Shown here piece after piece: positions 10,331 to 24,519 of a DNA stretch of 64,000 nt. Within the stretch, counting starts at the first letter, position 1; the number at the start of each line of letters is the position of its first letter. The notes under the pieces were generated by a model. The model had not been told where the DNA came from and did no database searches. It was given only the letters and a program-made list of their open reading frames with translations. The position numbers and the translations under genes were made by a program. The stretch comes from Adiantum capillus-veneris (lineage: Eukaryota > Streptophyta > Polypodiopsida > Polypodiales > Pteridaceae). Location: assembly GCA_014529385.2 (NCBI GenBank), contig CM043960.1:118552043-118616042 (forward strand), in the 5' to 3' direction.

Positions 10331-12339
10331 ATGCTTTAACTTATAGTAAGCAAACTCTAAGTAGAGCAATAAATGCTTACTGATTGGATCGCTTGGTGCT
10401 AACGTACACACTTTGCATATTATTCACCACCAGATTACACTTTGTAATTTGCATATCCCCTTGGATAACTAACAGTACTGAGGTGATCTCATAGAGATAC
10501 TGCACATACAGTGCAAAAATGCTTCATAAGCAACAACTGGATGAATACGCATGCCGTTCCAAATCAGCTTTTGCTAAACACTAGGGCCCATAACACCTAG
10601 TGTGCATGCATTTAGCAAAAAACAAATCCGAACCTGTATATCCATGGTGATCCTTGCCAATACTTATGGCAAATGTGATGCACCTAGCACACATTAAAAA
10701 GGAATGTAAATAGGTCTAAAAAGAAACTAAATACTTTCAGTTGCAATCTTGTGTCAGCCTTGCTGAAACGTCTGACCCATAATAGAAGGTGAAACATGGA
10801 TCACTTCTAGGTACCAACAATGAAACTTTTTCATTAACAACTTAGAGCCTTGCTATATGTATAAACAACCATCTGTAATGTTGTTTAGTAGTACTTGTAC
10901 GTGAACAAGTCATTCTAAGTATCTGATAATTTTTTTGGCCACTAAAATTGCTCCTGATACGTCGTGCTGAAAATGGTCTAGAAACAGATTTGACCAGCAC
11001 CTAGTTGGACTTTGTCGTGACACATAATTGAAATAATGGCGCCAGTGTCAGTCCAAAGACTCATATTCTCCACATGTGGAATATGTCTCATGTGAGGATG
11101 TATAAAAAAGAACATTCGTCAAGTACAAGATGTACTTGTGTGTGGAGGTAACTCTAAACACTCTGCGACAAGAGTGAGAGGGACCCTCATTCATTGTCCA
11201 CACTGTCTAAACTGAACTCCTTGAGTTCCTAGACCATGTTGTATCCCATGTGACAACATGTGCCAAATTGAACCCTACAAGTAGGTTCGTAACACCATAA
11301 GGCAGAAAGATAGATTGCACATTGGGCCCAAAATACTTTGTGTCGACATGCCCTTGGCATGGCTCTGTAACATTCAAGCGTACTTATACGTCTTGAAAAA
11401 CCAAGCAAAGCATACTAAAAATGGAATAACACCAAACCAATAGATGCGTACCTAGAGATTTGAACGTAATGTTCACTTACCCGTATTCAAACGAAGAGGA
11501 GCACGTCCCCTACCTGAAAAAACAAACAGCATTGCACTGGGAACCCTGGGTGTTGCCTTTGTAATCCAAGCCCTTGGATTAGAATCTACGTAGTCAAACC
11601 CTTGGTAAGACTCTTTGTAGAAACTGCTCAACTAGCAGATAAAGGTAACCAACATAGTCAACCGTGGACATAATGATTGGAATCAACTTGAAAAGTGTGT
11701 TGGTCCGCTACCGTGTGGTAGATTGCGGAATTCTTTCCTTGAAAGTATAACTGGGAGAGATCAACTGTGATCCTCAATGCAGATCAAACTATGATCCTTA
11801 ATGCCTATGGGGTGATGTAGCAATTACCCGCCAGGTCTTACCCCAAAACAGTATGTCCATAGACACTCCATAGTGCTATAGAGAGAGCAGGAGACCCACA
11901 CAAGTGAATTTTCGAGCTCTTATGGACAGCCATGTTGTCGCAACTGATTGCTGCATCTATACTTTCTTGTAGAGATCAGCTGTGTTGTGAGTTGAAGATT
12001 ATCAAAAACTCAACTTGAGTGTCGCACTGAAAACATGTAGTGCAAAAATGACACCCTAAACATCCGTAATGACAAGACTCTTGCTTGTCCATTAACCCCC
12101 TTGTGATTGAATATTCTACTTAATATTATAAAGCTACACTAGTCGCAACACCATGCTCAAGTTCTAAGTATTGAACTTGTGGTAACTTTGAGAGTTGATG
12201 CTGCATCATTAGTTACCTTTGCTCAAGATTTAAAAGTTAAGAAAGTTCTTCCTGACTCATGATTCATACTCATGATAGTTTTGAAATGAAAGATTCTGTG
12301 CATGTCAATTTCTCTATGGGAGAGATAGAGAGAAAAATG

Positions 12340-12340
<1 letters not shown>
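10331..12340. other. No gene seen
   Basis: About 2 kb without long ORFs, tandem repeats or RNA genes that I can recognise. It may be decayed retroelement interior. Confidence 0.45.

Positions 12341-12345
<5 letters not shown>

Positions 12346-12377
<32 letters not shown>
12346..12377. repeat. (GA)n microsatellite
   Basis: A GA run followed by a GGGAGGGGGGAGAG purine tract. It stands just before copy A of the block duplicated at 12899. Confidence 0.9.
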
Positions 12378-12383
<6 letters not shown>

Positions 12384-12391
12384 GGGAGAGA

Positions 12392-12520
12392 GAGGATGTT
12401 GATTTTACAGTTCTAGACGTTGAAATATTTAGGGAAGATTTGCAATTTTGAATGGATTCGCGGTTGGAGTTTAATGATGAGGCCTTGTGCCTTGGTCTGG
12501 GAACCATCAACTAAAGAATT
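12392..12520 (+). repeat. Duplicated block, copy A
   Basis: From AGGATGTTGATTTTA to GAACCATCAACT this block is about 75-80 percent identical to 12899-13026. Both copies start just after a long GA tract and share GATGAGGCCTT.TGCCT near the end, so the microsatellite and block were duplicated together, about 500 bp apart. Confidence 0.8.
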
Positions 12521-12754
12521 TAATCCTCTTTTTCGATGTTTGTTCTCCTTACAGCTTACCACGAGCTCTTGTTGTGGATCCTTAATCCTAATCCAATGTC
12601 TTCTATTTTGGTTGGGGCTCTTCCCCTTGGGATTGCTATGATTTAATATTTTGAGGGTATTACCTCGGCGATTTTCAACCTTGTGTTTGGGTTTTCAGAC
12701 GTCACGGTGTACTTTTATGTGACAATTTTCAATTAATGGGAACCAAAACACCTT

Positions 12755-12890
<136 letters not shown>

Positions 12891-12898
12891 ATGACTTG

Positions 12899-13026
12899 AG
12901 GATGTTGGTTTATAGTTCCAAAGGTTTAAAGATTCAAGGCAGATTTGGAATTTTGGTTGGATTATTGTTTAGAGTTTGATGATGAGGCCTTATGCCTCAC
13001 TCTGTGAACCATCAAACTGAAGACTT
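12899..13026 (+). repeat. Duplicated block, copy B
   Basis: Partner of 12392-12520; see that entry. Confidence 0.8.
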
Positions 13027-13180
13027 CCCTACCCACAACCACATCCCAAGTGAAAGGAAGGTACCATTACAGTCATAGTTATAGAGAAAAAACTTCTCTA
13101 TCCTCATCAAGCTCCAAAGTGAAAGGAAGGAACCATTACATGTACACAGATAAAGAGCAGACTTCCTATTGTGAATTGGA
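13024..13180 (+). repeat. 69-bp tandem repeat, 2.3 copies
   Basis: Units start with CTTCC/CTTCT at 13024, 13093 and 13162. Each full unit contains AAGTGAAAGGAAGG.ACCATT. Confidence 0.8.
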
Positions 13181-13450
13181 GCCCAAGAACAACATAACAT
13201 TACATCCGTGCACCATTTAATTTGGAAGAAACAAAGGATACTTTATTCATTGAATGTACTGGAAATTCTAAGGTCCCTATGTATCAAAGGGAATGTTATT
13301 GTAAACAGCCTCATATACATCATGGAACATCATAAACAAGTTGTGGCCGATTCTCTCCATGGGGAACGTGATAGCTCTCACAAGGTGTGATAACATATAG
13401 ACTTTGGGCTTCCAGTGCAATAGCTTGTACTCTTGCGGATTTTGAGATCG

Positions 13451-14135
13451 CTACTTATACCAAATTCCCTTGACCACATAAGATCCTCGCAGGCAATAAT
13501 TGCCCCCAGCATCGGTAATTGGAGACTCGATCCATGTCTTCTCTCTCATGCACTTCAACAAATAGAAGTCCACAAGCTCTTCATTGTCTGCACTTGCAGA
13601 TACAACAAAGTTATCATCTACATGCAGAACATCTATTAGGGCATCATAATGTCCTTCATAGTCTGGATTGTCTGTTTCTTCCTCCACCTCAAAGTCATTC
13701 ATGGGCTCGATCTAAATGTACTCCCAAGACCCCACATGCACTGAATTGGAGCATCTCCTCCGAAGACCGTGCATACATGCACAACAAACACATGATAGTG
13801 TCCTACTTTTCAGAGCTCTCCCATTTGTCAGCAAATAACCAGATATGCAATGAATGCTTCGCGCATTAGGGACAACCTTACAATCCCATGTCTGACTTTG
13901 ATCGACCTCATCTAACTTGATCTCCTAAAACACCCACGATCGTGGTCTTTGATGGATAAGAAGCCTCTACGCATGTAGACATGGTCTCCCTCAAGAATGC
14001 TGCAACTTCATGTGCACATTGGAATTTTACTCCATTTGGCTCAATTGCTCATGAGTGAGATGACGTTTGATGATAGCCCCTGCTCCATCATGCTCACCTT
14101 TTCTGTTACTGCGTGCATTTTGAGAACCCCGGTTT
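13451..14135 (-). pseudogene. Transposase-like protein, C-terminal part
   Basis: Minus-strand translation gives, in order, KGEHDGAGAIIKRHLTHEQL (14130-14070), EIKLDEVDQSQTWDCKVVPN.RS.HC (about 13930-13860), a Cys cluster CVCCACMHGLRRRC (13800-13760), and then an acidic stretch leading to SADNEELVDFYLLKC and GSYVVKGIWY (to 13451). I recognise this order as the C-terminal half of an uncharacterised multi-copy protein family whose N-terminal half lies at 14935-15998. The frame carries several stops. Role unknown; transposase is inferred from copy number and acidic motif pattern, not shown. Confidence 0.55.
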
Positions 14136-14934
14136 TGGTTAAAATTGTACATATGGGCTTGAGATAGACTTTCATTAGAGTATTTGGACATGTTCTTTTG
14201 GGCTTTTATGATTGCTTTTGCAAGCACATGTACATGCATGGCAAGTCACTAACATAGCACCAGCTGTCCGGTTATTGTAAGTACCCGTAAGTGAGCTTTT
14301 GGAAGTGAGACTTGTATATAACTAAAACTCATTTACAAACTTATAAAAGTTCAGCCAAAGTTCAAAAAATTGCAGGTTTTAGCTCATTGTTCCTCCTTGA
14401 TGGTTACTGATGTAGTTTTTTGCCTCGCCTTGCCTGCTCTATGCATAGTCGTGTCCGAACAGCTCTCTGTTCGCGTCAATTTTGCATGTAGCGGCGTGTA
14501 GATTCAATTTTGTTCATCTTCAGCTTCTTGCCAATTATATTTCAATATTTCTTCCGAGCTTTAAAGTGCCCCAATTAGAGTTGTTCTCTTCAGGTTACGA
14601 CTAGTTCTCTGCAGGGTTATGACTATGGTAGCCTAATGGCAAATTGTGTGCAGACAGATCGGGAGGGCACGTATCTACGAATGGTGGAATTCACGTTGAA
14701 GTTTGTGATGTTCTATTGTGAAAGGGGAGGCTCTTATCTTCATATGCATTGGTCGGTGTGTGCTGTAAATCCGTGCTTTGACAAGGTTTTTCTCCTATGT
14801 GCTATGGTCCTTTGGGTGGGCGTGTGCTGGCAAATTCCCAAGGGAGCATATGCCTTTTTGTTGGGGTTTACTAAGAGTGTTTTTGGTATACATTTCGGTG
14901 CTGAGGTTGAAGTTTTGAACGCTCTTGGGCTATT
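14136..14934. other. Insert or spacer between the two transposase-like parts
   Basis: This stretch separates the two halves of the minus-strand protein. It holds a 115-codon ATG ORF on the plus strand (14636-14983, MANCVQTDREGTYLRMVEF..) that is hydrophobic and matches nothing I know. It overlaps the end of the transposase-like half, so it is probably chance. Confidence 0.35.
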
Positions 14935-15998
14935 TAGCTATAGAGGTGTCCCACTTTTTATTTTGCCCAACACAATGACCTGATCCTGAAAATTTCCATG
15001 TCATATCAGCCCCTGTTAGAGTGCCATACCTAGCAACAAAGTAAAATGTCCTCCTAGCTTTGAATCGAGAGGCCATGCCATCCGAACACACCTAATGTTC
15101 TTGGACTGCTATGCTAAGTTGTTGCAACCACTGGTGATGTAGGATGAAACAATGCTGAACAAAAAGAATATCATGAGTCTTGTCATCTGATATATAGAAG
15201 TAATAATATTTTTGGACTACTCCTACAATGCAGGAATATATGTGATGTGGAAAAATATAGTGACCTGATCAGAGTACCAGTGCATTGTTTGAATCTCGTT
15301 CTGCTCTTTGAACGTGTAGTTCTTTGCAAAGTCCACTAGAAACAATACCGTAGTTTCTGGAAAAACTACAAGACGCTCTTTGAATTGGTTAGCCTACCAT
15401 CTATACACAAAGTTATGCTGGATATACTTCTTCAAGTGATCCCTAAACAAAACCAGAAGCTCTTTGCTGTTCATTTTCTTGAGTGAAAGGACTCTCCTCT
15501 TCTTCTTTTTACCGGCATCTGTTTGTCCAACTTTGACATCCTCGAATAGCTTGATTGTCACGATGCATCCTGTCTGTGATTCTTCCCTTGGGCATTTAGG
15601 CATTTTTTATGGGACACAAATAGAGCATTTTCCCATTAAACATTTTTTAATGTGATGGCTGACACTTTCAGACTTCGGACACATAACAATTTCCATAGTA
15701 CTGTTATACTGCTGTAGGTTTGAGCACATGCATTGCACTTGTCAGTGGCCCCACAAAGTTTACATTGGCAAGTACAATTGACATAATGCAAGCCAATAGA
15801 ACCTTTCCCTCTTTGGTAGAACCTTTCCTTATCTGGTTTAATGCATCTCTCCAAAAAGACATATGGACATGTGTTATGCACATCAACACGTGTACCTATC
15901 CTTAAGTTTGCCGACAAAGTATAGCTTCATTTTCTCAAAAGTTTGTTGCCCAATCTTCACATTTGGATGGGCTCTTTGAAACCGAAGGAGGAATTCTA
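14935..15998 (-). pseudogene. Transposase-like protein with DFAxNY motif, N-terminal part
   Basis: On the minus strand the reading runs FLLRFQRAHPNVKIGQQTFE (15990-15930), KLKDRYTC, a Cys-rich block (about 15800), and KMPKCPREESQTGC with a Lys-rich run (15603-15500). Next come LVDFAKNYTF.EQNEIQ..HW and QVTIFFHITY (15340-15260), then DILFVQHCF and CSDGMASRFKARR.FYFVARY (15170-15030), and SGSGHC near 14960. The usual form of the third block is DFAENY, so the Glu is Lys here. From 15603 to about 14935 one frame is kept with stops where CAG would fit, for example after VYRW. I recall this motif series from repetitive uncharacterised proteins but have no family name. It resembles an RNase-H-fold transposase; that is inference. 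Confidence 0.6.
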
Positions 15999-16179
15999 CC
16001 TGTAGACATGCAAACCTTTCGATTTTGCATCCATATGAGCACCGTTTAAGTTGTCAACCTATTTCTATCATGCACTTGATTGTACCTGTGTATAGCCTAG
16101 CTAGCTTAAGTATATTTGATGGAAACCATGCACTTCAAAATACCATCCCTAATACAGGAAGCTAGTAGGTGTCATGCAA

Positions 16180-16700
16180 TCTATAGGTAGCTACCGCATA
16201 GGCATCCATGCCTCACCACACTAGCCTCTTGGATGAGCTCTTTTTGAGGTTGCCATCGCCTATGGGGTAGCTACCTGTATGATCCGCTAATGGACTAGTC
16301 TCATGCACTTGCCCACCACACAACAACCAACCAAAAATGAAGATAGAGTGGTAGCTACCTGACTATAATCTTCAACCAATAGCAAGTTGAACCGTAGGGG
16401 ATAGCTACCATGTATAGAACGTAGCAAGGGATTGGTCACGCCCTACCTTGGGAGGATGCAAACCAAATGGGTAGCTTCCTAAACCATAATTGTGGTGCTC
16501 TCAAGAAAGATTGAAATCCATGTTATGTAGCCACCTCATGAGCACACCCCACCACAAATATGGGATAGCTACCAAGAAAGGTACTTACAAAAGGTAGCTA
16601 CCGAGGACATACTAGTCATGTGAAAAGGGAAAATAGCCACCTCTTGACTTGAATTGCTACGTTGTACTCAAACCCCACCAGATGGGAAAACCTAGCTACC
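16180..16700. repeat. Degenerate array of GGTAGCTACC motifs
   Basis: The self-complementary word (G)GTAGCTACC, or a one-base variant, recurs about ten times (near 16186, 16266, 16350, 16400, 16470, 16527, 16564, 16592, 16633 and 16691). Spacing is 30-85 bases. The sequence between motifs is only partly alike (a GAGCACACCCCACCACA-type word). It looks like an old satellite, or a repeat kept only at the palindrome. Confidence 0.7.
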
Positions 16701-16769
16701 AAACCAGCAAATTTTTACTACAAGAAACACTATAACTACCATCCTGGATGCATATTAGTAAGTAGCTAC

Positions 16770-17190
16770 ACTCAATAGAGCAAGGCAAACAAAATGTTGC
16801 ACTTGGAAATGCCTTGGTCAATGTAGGGCAATTGTTGAGTTTGGAAATGCTTTGATAACTATGAATGCCAAATGTTGTGATTTGGAATGACTTGGTTGAT
16901 ATGCATGCCGAATGTAGTGCACTTGAGAAAGCATACAAATTGCTTGAAGAGATCGATGTGCAAAATATTATGTCTTGGAGTACATTGATTGTGGCCTATG
17001 CTTAGCATGTAAGTGGCAAGGAAGCCTTGGATGTTGTGCTTGGCATTATTTTGGTCGATATGTGGTGCACTTCAAAAAGTAAAAATAGTGCTTGAGAAGC
17101 TCGTTGTCTGAAATGTTGCCCCTTGGGGTACATTGATTGCGGGGGATATGCCCAATATGGAAGTGGCAAGAATTATTTGGATGTTAAGCT
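16770..17190 (+). pseudogene. PPR (pentatricopeptide repeat) protein fragment
   Basis: Plus-strand translation shows consecutive PPR units. The clearest is NVALGNALVN, then DMHAECSALEKAYKLLEEID followed by VQNIMSWSTLIVAYA, a TAG, and HVSGKEALDV. The next unit reads KIVLEKLVV, a TGA, NVAPWGTLIAG, and, after a frameshift, YAQYGSGKNYLD. These match the plant L/S-type consensus, in which Cys-Gly-A-L-E-KA begins one helix and VSW..LI.GYAQHG ends the unit. The TAG replaces the usual Gln of YAQH and the TGA replaces the usual Arg of VRN, both explicable by C-to-T. PPR proteins bind organelle RNA; this copy cannot. Confidence 0.8.
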
Positions 17191-18165
17191 TGGAAATTCT
17201 TTAATCATTATTTATGGCATTCAAACTACTACACAAAGGGGCCTATGGGCAAACTTTTCCACTATATGGTGGGAAATATGTAAAAAGGTCTTGCAATGTG
17301 AAATCAAGAGGAAGAAAACCCAAAACGATCAAACACCTAGCAAGCAAGGGGGGATGACGACAATGCTTCCTGAAGGAAGGGGATGGTGAGCATTAGAAGG
17401 GTTTTTTCTTTTTGTTGAAGGAGCACAAGAGACAAACAGGGAAGAAAGTCTACATAAGAGGGCAGTTATCCCCATCCAAATATTTTCTAGAAGCCAACAT
17501 GCAAAAAACATCATTATTTGCAGCCATAGTAGATCTATGCAACTAGTGTAGAATTGCCTTTGGATAGAAAAATTGAACAAAACCAATGTGTGCCTTTATA
17601 GCACCTGTTGTAACAAATCTTCCATTGTCAAAAAAATCACACAAAAGAATAAAAGTACTTGTCTTGCATTGGCTATGAAAATAGAGGTTATGTTGCCTAG
17701 AAAACACTCACAAAATATCACCTCAATCTAAAAATAATCCATAAGTGTGTTGGCAACCTTGCCTAGAATTCCATTGATACTAATTGGTGGATATAAGGTC
17801 GCAAGAGTGCACACAAAATGGAGGAGAAGAAGGAGGAGGTTTAGGGCACAAAACACAAAAATTATTATCATGGTGTGTGTTTTTTTTAGTTCCAACCTCA
17901 CAATTGTGAATGGATGTAATAAATTCTCTAAAAGAAATGTACAAAGCAACCTCAAGCTTGTGTCAAGCCTTGAGGAAACACGAGATACATCAAGTAGCCT
18001 ACAAGGCCCCAAACAGAGGTGAACCACTACCCATGATTCCATACCTTTATAATTATTTTTTTATCATAACGACGCTAACTACCCTATTCTACTCATTCGA
18101 GTTCTTCCTTTTACCAATGGCAATTACTTCTCTGGTTTCCTAGATAGCCTATGTGAAGCTAGTTG
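17191..18165. other. No gene seen
   Basis: Short ORFs on both strands only. A GAA/GGAGGA purine run occurs near 17820. Confidence 0.4.
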
Positions 18166-19905
18166 TTGATAATTTTCTTTTGAAAACTTGATGGTTCATG
18201 GCCTTCCAAACTTGCTCAAAGTAATAGAATCTTACATTTTGTGCACAGATTACAGTGCTTCATTTTTCACCACCTTCCCTCCTAAAAACATAATGTTCTT
18301 GAAGAACCCTAGCTTTTAGGTCTTTTGAATCCATTTTCAAATCTTCCTTGCTAGGCCACAAATAATTGGGCACTCCTTGAATAAGTGTGGGAGGTCCTCA
18401 CTTGCAGTTTTGCACCTCAAGTTGAGCCAATACCTATGGTTTGAAACTTTACGCATGTGGGAAGTGTTCCCCATGGTACCTTCCACAAAAAATCTTCATT
18501 AAAAGTGGCCATTGTGGAATCCAAATGTTATACACTATCACCACCCATCTAGATTTCATGAATTTCTTTCCCCACTACTTGTTAAGGGGGAAGAACCAAT
18601 CAATCATGATCAATAGAATGTGGTAGACATCCTTGGCTTGCGGTTTAAAGAAATGTCTATTTTTGGGTCACCACCAGGCTTTCCACTTGAACTTGAATTC
18701 GCATATAGGTAGCGTAGTTTTCAAACCCTTCAACAACTTTATTAATCAACATTCTTTTGGTACCATTAAGGTGGAGCTAGGTTGCTAGTTGACCTATTCC
18801 TTCCCAGCTCCTCCGGTTGTTGCTGTCCCAAAAAAGGGCCGATTGTCTAAGTCCTTTGTTATTGACATTTACAAAAATTTCTCTCCAAGATGGGTTCAAT
18901 AAGATGCTTTCTACTTTAGAGAGCCAAGGGGAATGGAGTTTTGAAAATACCTCGTTAGCTCTCCCCACTCCCAAATTCTCTGTAACTCTAATACACTTTT
19001 GTATCAACTCGCCTTTGTGCCACCTATTCTTAGGTTGGCCCACTAAGGGGCTAGCAATTTATCATGCACCTAAAGCTCTTTACACTGGCCACCTTCATAG
19101 AATATTTTTGCCCTATCATTCATGTCTTTTGCCATAATATCACATGCTTGGTCTTGGTTTGTGATTGCAGCCACAAATTTAGCAATCTAGGCCTCTACAT
19201 GGATAGCCGAGTTGAGGATCTTGATACCACCTTTCTACATTGTTCTAGCGACAGACTTGCATTTGGTCCACTACTAGGGCATCAAAACTTTGGTGTTGTT
19301 TTTCAATAAATATCTTTTCATCGGTTTTACAAATTCTTTCGAGTTGTATTTGGATAACTTGAGGAGTGGACCGGTAGAAGCTATGTATGGAAGCATAAAC
19401 AAATTAATCACTTTTCTCCTTCTCGGGAAGGGAAGCACCACATATTCCCACCTTTGCATTTTGTTCCTTATCAGATCTAAAACCCACTTAAATATTTGCT
19501 TGTGCATTACGTTGACCCCTAGTGGCGCTCCCACATGATGGAATATCTTTCCTTTTGAAACCATCTCTCCACTCCACATGGATCGAATAAATCATTTTTT
19601 GAAAGTGAAATTAGTGTTTATTTTTCAATATTACACTTCGATATCGAGGCTATGGAAAAAGTTTGCACAATCTGCAGAGCCTTCCTAATTATTTGAGAGC
19701 AAGCTTTCAGGAAGAGAAGGGAGTCATCCATGAAGAGCTTCGCTAGACTTTGGTCGTTGTTTGCCAAGGTCAGCCCTTGAATCTCCCCTCTCTGAAGTAG
19801 GCCAACACGTGCTATGTAGCATAACTTGAAGAGGACTATAAGGGACGTGCTCTTTGTAAAATGCAATGACATAAATTTTGCACAAAAGGACAAAATTGCA
19901 TGCAG
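18166..19905 (-). pseudogene. LINE reverse transcriptase and C-terminal domain, broken
   Basis: Read on the minus strand from 19880: LLQRGEIQGLTL, then LAKLFMDDSLLFLKA (the YADD/FxDD active-site box, about 19740-19700). FHHVGAPLGVN and HKQIFKWVLD..R.KMQRWE follow at 19550-19430, with LPYIAST and L.KNNTKVLMP at the end of RT. Further on, 19043-18777 gives a PWLSKVESILLNPSWREIF stretch. A final zinc-binding motif, CKTASEDLPHLFKECP, lies near 18430-18370. The order is that of plant LINE ORF2 proteins. Several frameshifts break it. The upstream end is cut by the copia LTR that begins at 19908. Confidence 0.7.
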
Positions 19906-19907
19906 AG

Positions 19908-20119
19908 TACTACCAATGATGTGTGTGAACACACTTAGGACCATCATGGCACTTTTTACCTCACTAGGAGGTTCCCCCCCGTGCATTGTATATACAGAGT
20001 CACATAGAGCTAGCTTAACTTTCTATTTGTGCACTAAGAAAGACTCTCTCTATTGTGCGACTTGAGCTTCTTCATCTTCTCCGAATTAAGTGTGCATCTC
20101 TGCAACCCTAATTCCAACA
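19908..20119 (+). mobile_element. 5' LTR of a copia element (same family as 31910-36920)
   Basis: The sequence TGATGTGTGTGAACACACTT through TTCCAACA matches the two LTRs at 31910 and 36697. It has TGTATATACAG as TATA region and the same CAACA end. The first 15-20 bases are partly deleted. It is followed by the family's primer-binding site and leader, so it is a 5' LTR. Confidence 0.85.
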
Positions 20120-20121
20120 AT

Positions 20122-20345
20122 TGGTACCAGAGCAAGTTGCGTCCTCCCAGGCATAGTGGCCAACACCCCCCCTGCTCACTTTCTCCCAATTGGGTGATCT
20201 TTGGTGAGCATCCACATGTCGAGTAATACTTTGGGCTAGCTCATAGAACTTGGTGTGCTTAGAATTTTGATTCAGGCTCATTTTGGCCTCCATTTCCACT
20301 ACGGTAACACTATTTTACATTGAGAGCTAAAATTTTGTGGTTAGA
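20122..20345 (+). mobile_element. Primer-binding site and leader of the truncated copia copy
   Basis: TGGTACCAGAGC at 20122-20133 is a one-mismatch initiator-Met PBS. The next 200 bases align with the leader at 32152-32370, with shared words CAAGTTGC.TCCTCCC and GGCTCATTT.GGCC. Beyond about 20345 no gag frame is left. Confidence 0.75.
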
Positions 20346-20793
20346 ACTTCTTGATATCAATTGACTAGATTGAGAATATGAGAAAATGTTATATTCTTAG
20401 TAATTTTTTGTTTTCCCCCAAAGATCACTAGAATTTGAGATGAAATCATTAATTATTAGTGGAAGAAACTATCCATTAAGAGTATAAGCTTGAAGAATCA
20501 AATAACAAGTAGCAAGTTGTCTACCATCAACTAATCGATGTGGTGGAGATGTCTCTGAAAAAGAGTATCACACCTTACAAAACTATCCCCCTTGTGCAAG
20601 CAACTTCCAAATATTTGAACCTGAAATTTTAATGTGCAAAATTCTATAGGTGAAGTTATAATCAATCTTTACTGCAAATGATTCAAAGATTGTGATGGCA
20701 CATCTAAAGTGAAAGTGGACTCATCTCTTGGAAGCACTAAGCATAATTTTTTCAAAGTGGATGATGCGGAAGTGTAGAGCAATGAGAGAATGC

Positions 20794-20794
<1 letters not shown>
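20346..20794. other. Decayed interior, no gene seen
   Basis: A short plus-strand stretch near 20440-20490 (FEMKSLIISGRNYPLRV) resembles a copia Gag start, but nothing follows it. Confidence 0.3.

Positions 20795-20878
<84 letters not shown>
20795..20878. repeat. (GA)n microsatellite, about 42 units
   Basis: A perfect GA tract that ends at the first base of a 142-bp LTR. Confidence 0.95.
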
Positions 20879-20880
<2 letters not shown>

Positions 20881-21020
20881 TCAAGACAAGGGTAGGACCA
20901 GTCACGGCCAAGGGCCAGGATGGACATGCAGTCAAGGGGGTCCCTATATTTAGTAGGCCAAGGGTCTATATAGGGCATGGCTGGGTGGAGATTAGCATGT
21001 TCAGTCCCCATGCCCTTTCA
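20879..21020 (+). mobile_element. 142-bp LTR (5' LTR)
   Basis: Starts TGTCAAGACAAGG and ends GCCCTTTCA; it is nearly identical to the inverted copy at 9721-9862. One base later comes a perfect TGGTATCAGAGC, so this is a 5' LTR of a copia-like or small non-autonomous (TRIM-like) element. TATA-like words (CTATATTTAG, CTATATAGGG) lie in the middle. The 3' partner is not seen. Confidence 0.85.
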
Positions 21021-21021
21021 C

Positions 21022-21033
21022 TGGTATCAGAGC
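21022..21033 (+). other. Primer-binding site, initiator tRNA-Met
   Basis: TGGTATCAGAGC, the exact plant copia/TRIM consensus, one base after an LTR ending in CA. Confidence 0.9.
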
Positions 21034-21129
21034 TCAGGGAAGGAGGTGAGAGCGGAGGAAGGGGAAGGACTCTCTCTCTTTGGCCTCTCTCCCTCTGTCT
21101 CGCTCGTTCATGAAGAATCATGGAGAAGA

Positions 21130-24077
<2,948 letters not shown>

Positions 24078-24200
24078 GGGTAGCTACCATGAGGAAAAGG
24101 TAGCTACCACGCAGAAAACAGATAGCTACCATGCAAAAAATAGATAGTTGCCATGCAAAAAATAGATAGCTACCATTCATAAACAAGTAGCTACCATATA
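24078..24200. repeat. Tandem TAGCTACCAT repeat, unit about 22-25 bp
   Basis: Six units of the form (G)TAGCTACCATG.AAAAA in about 120 bases, of which one has TAGTTGCC. The core is the same GTAGCTAC palindrome as in the array at 16180-16700. Confidence 0.85.
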
Positions 24201-24519
24201 GAAATAAACATCACCATACAACAAGATTTATATTGGTGGCATTTGCAAGGAGTCTCCAACATAGTTGACTAAGCTTTAAAAATTGCAACTCAACTACAAA
24301 TGACTTGAAGTACTGCGTATCAATTTCCCAACAAAATCACAAATGCCAAGAAGTTCAGATATCCATTTTAGTATGAATTGAGTTATAGATTCAAGAAGGC
24401 TGATATAAATAGGCCAATGATACAAAAAGGGGGTTATCAACTCCCATTGGCTGTTTACACATGTACATAGGCCCAAACCTAAACTAGTTCTCTTATGACC
24501 GAGTCACTTTTCTCTATGA
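24201..24519. other. No gene seen
   Basis: AT-rich spacer. Confidence 0.4.

Noticed and set aside
14636-14983. 115-codon ATG ORF, hydrophobic
   Set aside because: It overlaps the opposite-strand transposase-like frame and lies in an insert; no conserved feature.
17747-18042. Mirror ORFs of 91 and 104 codons on opposite strands
   Set aside because: Typical of a purine-rich stretch open in several frames; no homology seen.
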